32,262 nucleotides of DNA from Blakeslea trispora (Eukaryota > Mucoromycota > Mucoromycetes > Mucorales > Choanephoraceae): the NCBI GenBank assembly GCA_025331445.1, contig JAIWNE010000210.1, positions 1-32,262 of the forward strand. The letters run 5' to 3'. Under the pieces are notes generated by a model. It did not search any database. It was not told the origin of the DNA and saw only the letters and a program-made list of their open reading frames with translations. Both the position numbers and the translations under genes were made by a program. Positions 9,403 through 19,755 of the stretch are shown piece after piece. Every line of letters begins with the position of its first letter. The first letter of the stretch is position 1.

Positions 9403-12400
9403 ATGGAAGATGCCCAACAACAACAGGCTTCAAAAAATACTGTTCGTTGCTCAGCATGCAATGAGCCCGGCCATTCACGTCGAACTTTTGCTGGATGTAG
9501 ACTGAATCCACGCAACTCAAACATGGAAGTGGATGAAGAGATTCTTTCTGAAGAAATTTGTTCAAGTTGTGGAAGAGAAGGTCATTCTAGACGCACGAGT
9601 AGACTTTGCCCTCTCAACGCGCAATTCACCAGAAACATTGCCAGAGATTTGAGTGCAGTACCTTCAGGTCGACATGAACTTGGTTCAATGAGCTGTGTTT
9701 GTAGTCACTGTGGGGCTTTGATGTGGGTTGAGGAAAGAATTTCCAATAGTAATGTTACTCAACCTGTGTTTCAACTGTGCTGTTGTAAGGGAGAGGCTAT
9801 GTTAAGTGCATTGCAACCAACACCTCCAGAAATGGGTGACTTACTCAAAGGAAATGACAGTGTCTCTAAAGAGTTTCGAAGCAACATCAGAATGTACAAC
9901 AGCTCCTTAAGCTTCACTTCTTTTGGCGTGAATTTAGATCTAAATTTAGCAAACAGTCGAAATGGTTCTTACACCTTTCGAATTCAGGGAAGCCCATATC
10001 ATTTAACTGGGTCTGCTATTCCATCTAACAATTCAACCCCTAAATTTGCACAAATTTATATCTTTGATACTGAGCATGAGCTAGAAAATCGTCATGCGAT
10101 TGCACGAAATGTAGAGCTTGCAACTCTAGAAAGATTGCAAAACATGATGCATCGAGTCAATCCCTTTGTTGCTATCTACAAAAATATGACTCAAATTGCT
10201 AAAGAACAACGAGGCAATCGTAACAATGATGACGGAAGAGAAGGCATTGCCTTATTAGAAAACGTAAAGTTAGTGTTCAGAGATGAAGGGGTTCCAGATC
10301 GTAGACGTTATAACAGGCCTACGAACGGTTCCCAAATTGCTGCTATAATTGTTGGTGGTGATAACGATGATAACGCTGCAACCAATTCTCGGGATATTGT
10401 TGTACAATATCAAGATAGTTCGGTTACTAGAGTCAGTGAGTCCAACCAATTTTATGACCCATTGCACTATGTTCTTTTATTTCCTTATGGTGAACCTGGA
10501 TGGAGCATCGCTACTCGAAGCACAGGATCCAATCAAAACTTGACCATTATGCAATTCTATAGCTTCAGATTAATGTACAGACCCTCTGAGGGTCATCTGT
10601 TGCATCTCTTCGGAAATCTTTTCCACCAATACATAGTTGACATGTATGCTAAAATGGAGCAAAGCAGACTTATGTACATTCGACAGAATCAACAAAACTT
10701 AAGATCTGAGCTTTATCAAGGTTTACAGGATGCCGTTACTCTTTCGGATGGTTTGGAACCCGATAATCAACAGGAATCAGTCCGCCTAGGCAAAAAAGTA
10801 ATTCTACCATCTACCTTTATCGGAGGACCTCGCCATATGGCACAACTCTATCAAGATGCTTTGAGTATAGTAAGACGTTTTGGAAAGCCAGACTATTTTA
10901 TTACTTTTACATGTAATCCACATTGGCCTGAAATCCAACGAGAACTTTTATGTCATCAAACAGCATCTGATCGTCCTGATCTCTGTAGCAGAGTATTCCA
11001 CTTGAAGCTTGGTGAACTAATCGAAGACCTCACTAAAAGACATATCTTGGGAAAAGCAATAGCTTTTGTTTATACTATTGAATTTCAAAAAAGAGGACTT
11101 CCACACGCTCATATTTTGTTGATAGTAAATCCTTCAGACAAACCTTTGACTACGGAAGAAATTGACAATGTCGTCTCCGCTGAAATACCTGACCCAGTTC
11201 GTTATCCATTAGCATATCAAACTGTGGTTAATCACATGATTCATGGACCCTGTGGTGTAATTAATCCTGAAGCAGTCTGTATGGATGCACTTCAAGGATG
11301 CACAAAAAAGTACCCAAAAGACTTTTGTAACCAAACAACTATTAATCAAGAAGGTGGTTATCCTATTTACAGAAGAAGAAACAATGGAGTTACAGTTGCA
11401 AAGACCGTAAATAGACATACCTACAATATTGATAATCGTTGGGTCGTACCACACAATCTGTACCTTGCTACTAAATTCGATGCGCACATTAACGTTGAGA
11501 TATGTTCATCCGTTAGTAACATCAAATATGTGTACAAGTACGTCTACAAAGGTCACGATCGGGCTTCACTTTCAGTTGAACAAAACGATGAAATACGTTC
11601 GTTCATTGACGCTAGATATGTGTCTGCTCCTGAAGCATGTTGGAGAATATTTTCATTCCAAATGCATAAAGAGTTTCCCCATCATCAACGCTTGGCAATT
11701 CATCTTGAAGGTGAGGCTTCGGTCTACTTCAATGAGAATGAAAATGTCCGTGATGTTTTGAGGAGAGCTGAACAACAAGACACAACGCTGACCAGTTGGT
11801 TTAAAACCAACCAAGTCGATCCTGATGCCAGATCGATCTTATATCCAAATTTTCCTGAGCATTATGTTTGGCATGCATCTGAGAAACCTCGAAGATGGGA
11901 GAAACGTCAACGTGGATTTGGTACAACGATTGGTAGAATATATTCTGTTTCTCTAAAGAGATCAGAACTTTATCATCTCCGAATGCTATTGTATCATGTT
12001 CCTGGCGCTACCTCTTTTGCTGATCTGAGAACTATTCGTGGAGTTTGCTATCCCACATTTCAGGCTGCAGCTCGAGCACTTGGCTTACTTGCTTCCGATA
12101 ACCAATGGAAAGAATGTCTAGAAGAAGCCGCTCACACACAATCACCATTCTCTCTTCGCAAATTTTTTTGCATTATATTCGTGTTTTGTGATCCTGCTGA
12201 TCCTTACCAGCTATGGCTAGATTTCAAAGACAAGCTTTCGGAGGATCATTGGTACCGACTTTCTAACAATCCTGTGTTTGACCCAGCTACAAATGATATT
12301 CACGAAACTGCTTGCAATTGTGCATTGCTTGACATCGAAGATATCTTAAAGAGTCATTACGGAACAAGTTTGCAGTGGTATGACCAATTCCAGTTGCCTT

Positions 12401-14013
12401 CAGTTGATTGTAGAACAGACCATATCAGCTCTCCCTTGAGTAGTCTCATTCAACAGCAACAACAACTCAATGCCGCAGCAAGACAAATGGACTTTTCTGA
12501 AGATATAGCAAACTTCAATGAAGATCAACGTCATGTTTTTGATGTTATCATGCATTGTCTTCAAAGAGATGGTTGTACTTCCACTGAATTTCCTCGGGTG
12601 TTTTTTGTTGACGGACCTGGAGGTACGGGTAAGACCTACCTCTTCAATACCCTGTTAAGAGTAGCGAGATCTACTGACGATGGGTTCGCTCTTGCTGTTG
12701 CATCCAGTGGCACAGCTGCTCTACTTTTGGACGGTGGTCGTACTGCTCATTCTTTATTTAAAATTCCTCTTGAAACCAGTTCAACTACAATGTGTGGAAT
12801 CAAACCTTCTTCTTCTGAAGTCGAGTTGTTAAAAAAAACAAAGCTCATTATCTGGGACGAATCATCAATGATAAACAAGTTTACCCTTGAAACTGTGGAT
12901 CGCACTTTCAAAGACATCTTTGGTGCTGATAACAGTATTCTTGAATTAGTCCCTTTTGGTGGCAGGCTAATGGTTTTTGGTGGTGATTTCCGTCAAGTAC
13001 TTCCTGTAGTCTCCAAAGGCAGTAGAACGGATGTAGTAAATGCATGTATCAATCGCTCTTCTCTCTGGCCATCATTCGTAGTAAAGAGGCTCAGAATTAA
13101 TATGCGAGTACAACAAGCTCTACAAAATAACAATTTGTTATTGTCACAACAACTTGAGCAGTTCGCTAACATGCTGTTGGAAATTGGTGATGGAACATAT
13201 AACACTCTGCGAATGCAGGTACATCCAGGTTCCTTTACTACTGATACAGACTTCGTAGAACTGCCAGAATCAATGCTTATCCCAGGTGATAACCTCTTGC
13301 ATCTTCTCTCTGCTGTTTTTCCAGAACTGTTCGATCAAAACACATCCCTTCCAAACAGAGCATTCAACCTAATGAACACTGCTATCCTCACCCCTCTTAA
13401 TGCTCATGTTACGGATATCAATCGCTTATTGATCAACAAGTTTCCTGGTGATTCAGTCATTTACTATAGTGCTGACAAAGCCCTTACTCAACAGCAATCT
13501 CTCATTTATCCTGCTGAGGTCCTTAATGCTATCGAGTTAGGCTCATTGCCACCTCATGTGCTTGAATTAAAAGTTGGAGCTCCCATCATTCTTTTAAGAA
13601 ATCTTGATCCTATAAGTGGTCTGTGTAATGGAACTAGACTCATCGTAAAATCATTGATGCTCAATGTAATTGAAGCTACCATTGAAACAGGTGCATTCGC
13701 TGGATCCATTGTGTGCATTCCTAAGATAAAGTTTCTTTCGCCTCAAAATGATGCCATACAATTTCAACGTATCCAGTTTCCTGTACGACTTGCTTTTGCG
13801 ATGACGATCAACAAAGCTCAAGGTCAAACTCTTGATCGGGTTGGACTCTATTTACCAAAGCCAGTCTTCAGTCATGGACAACTCTATGTCGCTCTTTCAA
13901 GAGTTAGACATAAAAATTCTATCAAGATTTTAATTGGCAAATCCAATTCTATTCCAGCACATAATGCAAAGAACTACACAAGAAATGTTGTATATAAAGA
14001 GGTATTTACATAA
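9403..14013 (+). CDS. Helitron Rep-helicase (RepHel), 1536 aa
   Basis: This protein nicks and rejoins the element DNA and unwinds it for rolling-circle transposition in the nucleus. In order: two tandem zinc-knuckle-like motifs (residues about 17-75), a Helitron-type N-terminal domain, and the HUH nuclease with H568-A-H570 in LPHAHILLIV. The tyrosine pair is Y709/Y713 in KYVYKYVYKGHD, with the four-residue spacing known for Helitron Rep. A Pif1-type SF1B helicase follows: Walker A GPGGTGKT at 1071-1078, Walker B D1152-E1153 in IIWDESSM, FGGDFRQVLPVV, and the C-terminal TINKAQGQTLDRVGLYL and YVALSRVR. The frame is unbroken and the length is normal for fungal Helitrons, so it may be functional. 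The start is the first ATG after the in-frame TAA at 9400. TA-type LTR elements or introns do not interrupt it; the Ty3 element lies 225 bp behind its stop. Confidence 0.95.
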   Translation: MEDAQQQQASKNTVRCSACNEPGHSRRTFAGCRLNPRNSNMEVDEEILSEEICSSCGREGHSRRTSRLCPLNAQFTRNIARDLSAVPSGRHELGSMSCVCSHCGALMWVEERISNSNVTQPVFQLCCCKGEAMLSALQPTPPEMGDLLKGNDSVSKEFRSNIRMYNSSLSFTSFGVNLDLNLANSRNGSYTFRIQGSPYHLTGSAIPSNNSTPKFAQIYIFDTEHELENRHAIARNVELATLERLQNMMHRVNPFVAIYKNMTQIAKEQRGNRNNDDGREGIALLENVKLVFRDEGVPDRRRYNRPTNGSQIAAIIVGGDNDDNAATNSRDIVVQYQDSSVTRVSESNQFYDPLHYVLLFPYGEPGWSIATRSTGSNQNLTIMQFYSFRLMYRPSEGHLLHLFGNLFHQYIVDMYAKMEQSRLMYIRQNQQNLRSELYQGLQDAVTLSDGLEPDNQQESVRLGKKVILPSTFIGGPRHMAQLYQDALSIVRRFGKPDYFITFTCNPHWPEIQRELLCHQTASDRPDLCSRVFHLKLGELIEDLTKRHILGKAIAFVYTIEFQKRGLPHAHILLIVNPSDKPLTTEEIDNVVSAEIPDPVRYPLAYQTVVNHMIHGPCGVINPEAVCMDALQGCTKKYPKDFCNQTTINQEGGYPIYRRRNNGVTVAKTVNRHTYNIDNRWVVPHNLYLATKFDAHINVEICSSVSNIKYVYKYVYKGHDRASLSVEQNDEIRSFIDARYVSAPEACWRIFSFQMHKEFPHHQRLAIHLEGEASVYFNENENVRDVLRRAEQQDTTLTSWFKTNQVDPDARSILYPNFPEHYVWHASEKPRRWEKRQRGFGTTIGRIYSVSLKRSELYHLRMLLYHVPGATSFADLRTIRGVCYPTFQAAARALGLLASDNQWKECLEEAAHTQSPFSLRKFFCIIFVFCDPADPYQLWLDFKDKLSEDHWYRLSNNPVFDPATNDIHETACNCALLDIEDILKSHYGTSLQWYDQFQLPSVDCRTDHISSPLSSLIQQQQQLNAAARQMDFSEDIANFNEDQRHVFDVIMHCLQRDGCTSTEFPRVFFVDGPGGTGKTYLFNTLLRVARSTDDGFALAVASSGTAALLLDGGRTAHSLFKIPLETSSTTMCGIKPSSSEVELLKKTKLIIWDESSMINKFTLETVDRTFKDIFGADNSILELVPFGGRLMVFGGDFRQVLPVVSKGSRTDVVNACINRSSLWPSFVVKRLRINMRVQQALQNNNLLLSQQLEQFANMLLEIGDGTYNTLRMQVHPGSFTTDTDFVELPESMLIPGDNLLHLLSAVFPELFDQNTSLPNRAFNLMNTAILTPLNAHVTDINRLLINKFPGDSVIYYSADKALTQQQSLIYPAEVLNAIELGSLPPHVLELKVGAPIILLRNLDPISGLCNGTRLIVKSLMLNVIEATIETGAFAGSIVCIPKIKFLSPQNDAIQFQRIQFPVRLAFAMTINKAQGQTLDRVGLYLPKPVFSHGQLYVALSRVRHKNSIKILIGKSNSIPAHNAKNYTRNVVYKEVFT

Positions 14014-14104
14014 ATATTTTAGTTTCTATATGCTTATCTTCATTATGACTATTATGACTATCTTTATAAATATTAATAATATGAATAAAAAAATACTCTC
14101 AAAA

Positions 14105-14237
14105 ACCCATTCGTAATTGACCCTAATCCAGTCCATTTCATTTAACTATGAACCAATTAGTAGGATAAGCTCAAGTCTTTTTCACTGCCCCGGGACACAT
14201 GTTTTTTTTTTACCGAAGCGACGGTTTAAAATACACG
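14105..14237 (+). repeat. Helitron 3' region, left part (before the Ty3 insertion)
   Basis: Matches about 21080-21200 of the decayed copy, including GGATAAGCTCAAGTCTTTTT and CTGCCCCGGGACACATG. It ends in ACACG (14233-14237), the Ty3 target duplication, and resumes at 20172. Confidence 0.75.
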
Positions 14238-14648
14238 TGTTGTATTCATATAGTACGGATCAAGTATTTAGCCACTTATGAATCCACAATCATTCTCTAA
14301 TTCGACTTCAGCTTGTTTCATTTGACATTCAATTCGGATAAACCTTCATTCAAGGTCAGGACTGACATCTTGCCAATAATTTACCAGTTACTGGGTTTAA
14401 GGTACAGATGGCCAATCATTCTATTTTAGTAATTCTTCTTTACAAGACTGTCATCATTCATCTCTCATCCGATTCGTTGTTATTATCATAATCATCTACA
14501 AGCCTCTAGAAAAGTTTTACAATCTCAGTTGAAATATCATCTTCATGAAAAGTATAAATAGCACATCAATTTTGAAGTAAATAAAACATTATCTTTAGTC
14601 TGATTAATTCTCTGATTTTATATCATTGTGATTTATTGGTCTTCAACA
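14238..14648 (+). repeat. 5' LTR of the Ty3 element
   Basis: 411 bp, TG...CA. A promoter-like AGTATAAATAGC at about 14552-14563 should start transcription some 25-35 bp downstream. The base after the LTR begins a run of eight T; no TGG tRNA primer site adjoins it. Confidence 0.96.
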
Positions 14649-14709
14649 TTTTTTTTAATCTTATCTTCTGTTATTTACTTTAACACTTACTTTGACTGCC
14701 GAACTCCCA

Positions 14710-16512
14710 ATGGTACCTGCTACTCCTACTGCTGAAGAAGCTTTCGAAATTCTTTCCGCGCCTCTTACCGCAGAGGAAGAGATGGAATTCGACTCGCTTT
14801 CTCCTTTAGATGAAAATGCCTCTACGCATACTCCCTTGTCTCCTGCTTCCTCTTCTGTGCCTTCGACAGGACAAAATGATAGCTCTGCTGCTAATTTAAA
14901 GAAAAACATTCTTCGTCTACAAACTGAAGTTAGTGATCTTGCCGGTCAATTGGCTTCAGTCGCTGGCGATGACGATGATAATGCTAATCAAGTTAGAAGC
15001 ACCTATGACAGAAAGTTCAAGGATTTTTCTAAATTGTTGGACCTTCAAGAAATGCTTTCACGCATTAATACTTCCACTTCGTCTTCTGTGCCTTCCGCTT
15101 CCTCTCCTCACTCTACCTCTGCATCTGGTAAAACAGTTGTATGTCCAAGAGAAGTTCCCTACTTCCAGTGGGTAGGTAGAAATGTCTTCGAGCCTAAAGA
15201 GAAAGTCTTCCAGGACATTGAAACTTGTCTTCACAAGTTTGAGGACGTAATGCTGTGCTATGAACTAGACATCAATCGCAACTGGTACCGCCTGGTGATC
15301 ACTCGTCTTGATCCTGATCAACGTCTATGGTTGCGCCAGTTCGTAGCTGGATCCGGAAAAGCCATCAGTGAAATAACATGGAAATCATTTAAAGCTGCAT
15401 TAACCAGCAAATACGGTATGACTACGGATGATAGCAAAAACGTAGCTCATAAACAACTACAAACCATCCGCTTCCGAGATTACAGAGAAACAATCGAACA
15501 GTTCATTGATAGGTTCAACACCTTAAAGGCTCGTGCTGGTGTTCGAGATAATCATGTCTTGGTGGCATATTTCTTGGACGCTCTTCCTACTGATCTCTTG
15601 GACCGTCTAGATATCACGTTAGAGTCTGCCTCTACTGCTGATAAAAAGGACTTGGACTTTATTGCATCAAAGGCTCGTAATCTTTACAACAGGTTGCGCA
15701 GTCTAGAACAAGGACCATCCGCTGGTAAACGTTCCTCTGCCTCGTCTTCTGTTGGACCTTCGAACAAGCGTTCAAAGCCTGCTTCTGTCTCTGGTTCTGC
15801 TCCTTCGCCTTCACCCCTTGCTAGTTCTTCTACCGCAGTCACTAACAACAAACGTGTCAAAGGTAAAAACAAGATGTTCTGCTCTTTTCACAGAGTAACT
15901 ACGCATAACACTGAAGATTGTAAGGCAAAAGAAAGAGGTGAACAACCTAAAAACAAGAATCTTTGTCGTCGTTGTGGTGCTCCTGGTTGGAATCCCAGCC
16001 ACCAATGTAACTCTGCTGCTCGTTCTGGCGACAGAAACGTTACTGTCCGTGGTGCTTCTGTTCGCGGTGAAAAGGGTGCTTCCCTAAAATGGTGTAACTT
16101 TGCGGATAGAGCTCCTACCTCTAGCAATGTTCGTGCTGCTGCTGCCTTCCCTGGACCTGCTCCTTCCTCTTCTCGTGTGCCCTCTCCGGGACCTCATTCG
16201 ACCATTGATGACATGGACATCGATTCTGATGAAGAATCGTTGATGCAAGCTGCTAATGCGCAGAAATGTAAGTATGATGTTCAATTTTCATCAGCACCGA
16301 AACAGATATCTAATTCTATTATCTTACCGGTAATTGTAGAAAACATTAAGACCTACGCTCTATTGGACACAGGTGCCGACAGTTCTTTGGTCTCTCCTTC
16401 TTTTGCCGCCGCAATCAAAGCTAACATTAATCCTTCAGCAGGATTAGTGCAACTAGCCCATAAAGATCAAACTGTCCCTAGAATTGGCTCCGCCCAATTA
16501 AACGTTTTCTAA
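14710..16512 (+). CDS. gag-pro: Ty3 Gag and N-terminal half of protease
   Basis: Starts at the first ATG (14710) and ends at TAA 16510-16512, 600 aa. The first 120 residues are acidic and Ser/Pro-rich. The capsid-like Gag domain follows (about residues 145-330), with VPYFQWVGRNVF, a TWKSFKAAL segment and FIDRFNTLKARAG. Next is a basic Ser/Pro linker and a zinc-knuckle-like Cys/His region (about 385-440; LCRRCGAPGW, SHQC). The aspartic protease begins at D553-T-G-A. The stop falls at codon 601, inside the protease: the next in-frame codons continue to ICLGMDIL, the usual ILGxD end of a retropepsin. Hence the TAA is more likely an inactivating mutation than a designed gag/pol boundary, although read-through cannot be excluded. 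Confidence 0.92.
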   Translation: MVPATPTAEEAFEILSAPLTAEEEMEFDSLSPLDENASTHTPLSPASSSVPSTGQNDSSAANLKKNILRLQTEVSDLAGQLASVAGDDDDNANQVRSTYDRKFKDFSKLLDLQEMLSRINTSTSSSVPSASSPHSTSASGKTVVCPREVPYFQWVGRNVFEPKEKVFQDIETCLHKFEDVMLCYELDINRNWYRLVITRLDPDQRLWLRQFVAGSGKAISEITWKSFKAALTSKYGMTTDDSKNVAHKQLQTIRFRDYRETIEQFIDRFNTLKARAGVRDNHVLVAYFLDALPTDLLDRLDITLESASTADKKDLDFIASKARNLYNRLRSLEQGPSAGKRSSASSSVGPSNKRSKPASVSGSAPSPSPLASSSTAVTNNKRVKGKNKMFCSFHRVTTHNTEDCKAKERGEQPKNKNLCRRCGAPGWNPSHQCNSAARSGDRNVTVRGASVRGEKGASLKWCNFADRAPTSSNVRAAAAFPGPAPSSSRVPSPGPHSTIDDMDIDSDEESLMQAANAQKCKYDVQFSSAPKQISNSIILPVIVENIKTYALLDTGADSSLVSPSFAAAIKANINPSAGLVQLAHKDQTVPRIGSAQLNVF

Positions 16513-16587
16513 AATAAAATTAACATTAAACATACTTTCGAAGTCTTTTCATTTTTTTCATATGAAAATGTACCAATTTGTCTTGGT

Positions 16588-18051
16588 ATGGATATCTTAC
16601 ATAGGTTGAAGATTAGAATTACTGGTCTTATAAGTTCTCACTTTGATTTGACTGGTCCTAAGATTCCTGATCCTATTGACCCAGATAATATTAATCCTAA
16701 CAGTGATCCATTTGGCACTAACAGTGAACGTGAACCTTTTCTCAAAGTTGTTAATAATCTTCTTAAGCTAAATTCAGAGATTGACATGAAAAACACTTGT
16801 TGTAATTTACCTGGTGCTACCATACATCTCAAGACTAAACCTGGAACTGTTGCTTATAGAGCTCAATACCCATTACCAACAGCGTACAAAGATGTTGTTA
16901 ACAAACAAATCGAAGTATGGTTATCTGAAGGGGTCATTAAGAAAGCACCTTCCCATACAGGCTATAACAGTCCTTTACTAGTAGTCAAGAAGAAAGATTC
17001 ACAGGGTAATTACTCGTTTGATAAACCTAGAATCGTTTGTGATGTCCGTCTGTTGAATCAACAACTCCTCGTTACTGATAGACAAAAGTTGCCATTAATC
17101 TCATCCATTCACCAGAGTATTGGTAGTGCACCTATTCATACTATTTTAGACATCCATGCTTGCTTCACATCGTTTCCTATTCATGAACCTGATCGTGAAA
17201 AACTTGCTATTACTAATCCTTTCACAGGAATACAGTACATTCACTTGAAAGCATGCTTTGGAATTACTCACGTCGGATCTGTCGTACAACGATGCTTGAC
17301 AAACCTATTTGAAGATCTCCCGTATGTTAATGTATACGTCGATGATATTATAATCTCTACATTTCCACCCTTATCCTACCATACTGATTGCGTAGTGGAA
17401 GTAATTAGCAGATTAACACAAGCAAACCTCGTCTTGAACTCTGAAAAGATAGTCTTTGCACAAAAGAGTGTCAACATCTTGGGCTGGTCTCTCATTAACG
17501 GAAAACTCATTCCTGATCCTCGAAAGGTAGCCAACGCTCATACTTGGCCTATCCCCAATACTGGACGACAACTTGCTAGCTATCTCGGTTTTATGTCTTT
17601 CTTTCTGTCTTCCATTCCATTCTACTCTAAGCTTTCGTCTACTCTAGATGCTTTACGCAGTTACAAGCAATTAAAGGATGTTTGGACAGATCAGCATACA
17701 AAAGCCTTCAAGGACTTGCAACATGCATTGGCCAACGCACCCATTATCTCGGCTCCTGATCTCTCTCACAGATTTCACGTTGCGACTGACGCTAGTGCTA
17801 CTGGTATCGCTGGAATACTTTATCAAGTAATCAATAACACTGTTCATTATGTTGCTATGGTATCCCGGAAATTATCGCCTTCTGAACGCAACTATAGCAC
17901 TACTAAACGTGAATTACTGGCTGTGGTATATACTTTCACAAAGTTCCACAAATGGCTGTATCTCATTCCGTTCACTCTTCACACGGACCACAAGAGTTTA
18001 ATCTATCTAAACACTCAACAAACGCCAAACGCACTTATGCTTGGCTGGTAG
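16588..18051 (+). CDS. pol: Ty3 Pol: reverse transcriptase and RNase H
   Basis: Open from 16513 after the TAA; first ATG is 16588, in the same frame as Gag. The reverse transcriptase copies element RNA into DNA. It has PRIVCDVRLLNQ, the first catalytic aspartate in ILDIHACF, and the YVDD box at residues 876-879 counted from 14710. The RNase H follows with VATDASATGIAG, RELLAVVYT and LHTDHKSLIY. The frame stops at TAG 18049-18051 (codon 1114) just after MLGW. The following codons carry VYLPGISNIIPDALSRLYS, the normal end of a gypsy RNase H, so this stop also lies inside a domain. Without read-through neither protease nor RNase H would be complete. Confidence 0.92.
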   Translation: MDILHRLKIRITGLISSHFDLTGPKIPDPIDPDNINPNSDPFGTNSEREPFLKVVNNLLKLNSEIDMKNTCCNLPGATIHLKTKPGTVAYRAQYPLPTAYKDVVNKQIEVWLSEGVIKKAPSHTGYNSPLLVVKKKDSQGNYSFDKPRIVCDVRLLNQQLLVTDRQKLPLISSIHQSIGSAPIHTILDIHACFTSFPIHEPDREKLAITNPFTGIQYIHLKACFGITHVGSVVQRCLTNLFEDLPYVNVYVDDIIISTFPPLSYHTDCVVEVISRLTQANLVLNSEKIVFAQKSVNILGWSLINGKLIPDPRKVANAHTWPIPNTGRQLASYLGFMSFFLSSIPFYSKLSSTLDALRSYKQLKDVWTDQHTKAFKDLQHALANAPIISAPDLSHRFHVATDASATGIAGILYQVINNTVHYVAMVSRKLSPSERNYSTTKRELLAVVYTFTKFHKWLYLIPFTLHTDHKSLIYLNTQQTPNALMLGW

Positions 18052-18264
18052 GAAACTATCTTCTCATACACGTTTACATGCGTATATCTTCCAGGTATCA
18101 GTAACATAATCCCAGACGCTCTCTCTCGACTCTATTCAGATAACGAAGTACCATTACTTCTGGAGGGGAATAGTTGTGCTGATGTTACCAGTGATGGCTC
18201 GATAATTAAAAAGAAACGCAAGAGAAATTCAGAAAAAGAGCTGGCTAGATTTAAAACGTCAAAG

Positions 18265-19590
18265 GTGCACCTTAATCGATTTGACAAGTCACGCCCTACG
18301 AAAATATTTGAGGCAAATAAAGAGCGAATTATTTCCTCCACATATTCCAACTCTTCTTCTTCTTCCAAAACTTTCTCGTCTGACGACAGTAACAGTGCCT
18401 CTGGAAAGTTACTAACGGACAGCAAAGTGAATCTCAATCACTCTTCATCATCACAAACAAGACGTTCAGACCTCGATATGACTGTGAGGGCCTTGAAGTT
18501 TGCTGAGTACATGACACCACCACTTCACGAGCGTGATACACTCATATTGAAAGCTCATTTATTAGGTCATTACGGGCTACAGAGTATTGAGGACCAATTA
18601 CATCATGATGGAGTACATTGGACAAACATGCGAAAAGATATCGAACGCATACTAGCTGACTGTCTCGAATGCAACAAATTCAACATCGCCAAAGTAGGAT
18701 ATCACCCACCTAAATCAGTTCTGCCTGATCAACCTCTAGACCATTGGTGCATGGATCTCGGTTCTTTCGATGTTACATCAGATCAAGGAAACAACTTCAT
18801 GCTAGTACTCGTAGACTATTATTCACGGTTCACTATCTTAAGAGCCTTAACGGATAAGCGCAGTACAACTATAGCAAAAGAACTACTCAGTGTATTCTCT
18901 TTGTTTGGATTCCCCAAAGTCATCAACAGCGACAATGGTGCCGAGTTTGTGAATGATGTTGTTAACCAACTGATGGAAATGAGTGGCATTGACAAGAGGG
19001 TATCCCTACCTTACTCTCCAATGGGTAATTCTGTCAACGAAGCTTACGTGGGACTTGCTAAAAGGACCATCGTCAAGATGTTGCGCGGAAAAGGTGAGTC
19101 TTGGTGTTCATACCTCAACTACGCTCAATATTGTCTCAATGTTAGATATGCACGTCTGCACAAATCCAGACCATACGCAGTATTATTCAACAGACAACCA
19201 AATGAGTTTCAGGATTACACTAAAGTTCAACCTACACTTAAGATGGAGAAAGCTGAAAATAAGACTATTGATGAAAAGTACAAATTCGTACAAGACGTCT
19301 TGATACCAGCATTGTCTGAGCGAATCAAAGAAACACAAAAACGTGATCATGAAAGATTCCACAAGACACATAAGATCGTTGAGCATCAGTATCCTATCGG
19401 AAGTAAAGTCATGATCAAAAACGTAAATAGAGCACGTAAGACTGATCAACGCTACGAAGGACCATTCTACATCCATGGTATCACTAAAAATGGTAGCTAT
19501 ATATTGAAAGACAAAACTGGCACACTTCTGTCTAATTCAAACGGATACATTCCTTTTCCTATACACTTTTTCCCACTGGGTTTTGATTAG
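18265..19590 (+). CDS. Ty3 Pol: integrase part
   Basis: Same frame as the preceding Pol part and open from 18052, so it is the C-terminal third of the polyprotein rather than a separate gene; the coordinate 18265 is only a GTG, not a likely start. Integrase joins the DNA copy to the chromosome. It has a Lys/Ser-rich linker, then the HHCC zinc domain (H1283, H1287, C1318, C1321 counted from 14710), and the catalytic core D1349 (MDLGSF), D1408 (NSDNGAEF) and E1444 (VNEAYVGLA) with DD35E spacing. The C-terminal part has a GPF-type module (RYEGPFYI) and no chromodomain. Stop TAG at 19588-19590. Confidence 0.92.
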   Translation: MHLNRFDKSRPTKIFEANKERIISSTYSNSSSSSKTFSSDDSNSASGKLLTDSKVNLNHSSSSQTRRSDLDMTVRALKFAEYMTPPLHERDTLILKAHLLGHYGLQSIEDQLHHDGVHWTNMRKDIERILADCLECNKFNIAKVGYHPPKSVLPDQPLDHWCMDLGSFDVTSDQGNNFMLVLVDYYSRFTILRALTDKRSTTIAKELLSVFSLFGFPKVINSDNGAEFVNDVVNQLMEMSGIDKRVSLPYSPMGNSVNEAYVGLAKRTIVKMLRGKGESWCSYLNYAQYCLNVRYARLHKSRPYAVLFNRQPNEFQDYTKVQPTLKMEKAENKTIDEKYKFVQDVLIPALSERIKETQKRDHERFHKTHKIVEHQYPIGSKVMIKNVNRARKTDQRYEGPFYIHGITKNGSYILKDKTGTLLSNSNGYIPFPIHFFPLGFD

Positions 19591-19741
19591 GTTTTTATCG
19601 GAGTATCTTACAACTGACAGATATGCATTAACGCATAAATTATGATGTTTACTTTCAAACAACTACATTGAACTTTTGGGCTACATGAATCTTTAGAACA
19701 AATGAAGTTTACATTATCAGTCAAAGCAATCACGCTTTCGT

Positions 19742-19755
19742 CTGGAAGGGGGCTA
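19742..19755 (+). other. Polypurine tract of the Ty3 element
   Basis: GGAAGGGGGC lies directly before the 3' LTR and is expected to prime plus-strand DNA. The run is interrupted by CTA next to the LTR. Confidence 0.75.

Noticed and set aside
16510..16512. Regulated gag/pol read-through stop
   Set aside because: The stop is inside the protease rather than at the Gag end, and a second stop follows in RNase H; mutation is the simpler reading, though not proven.
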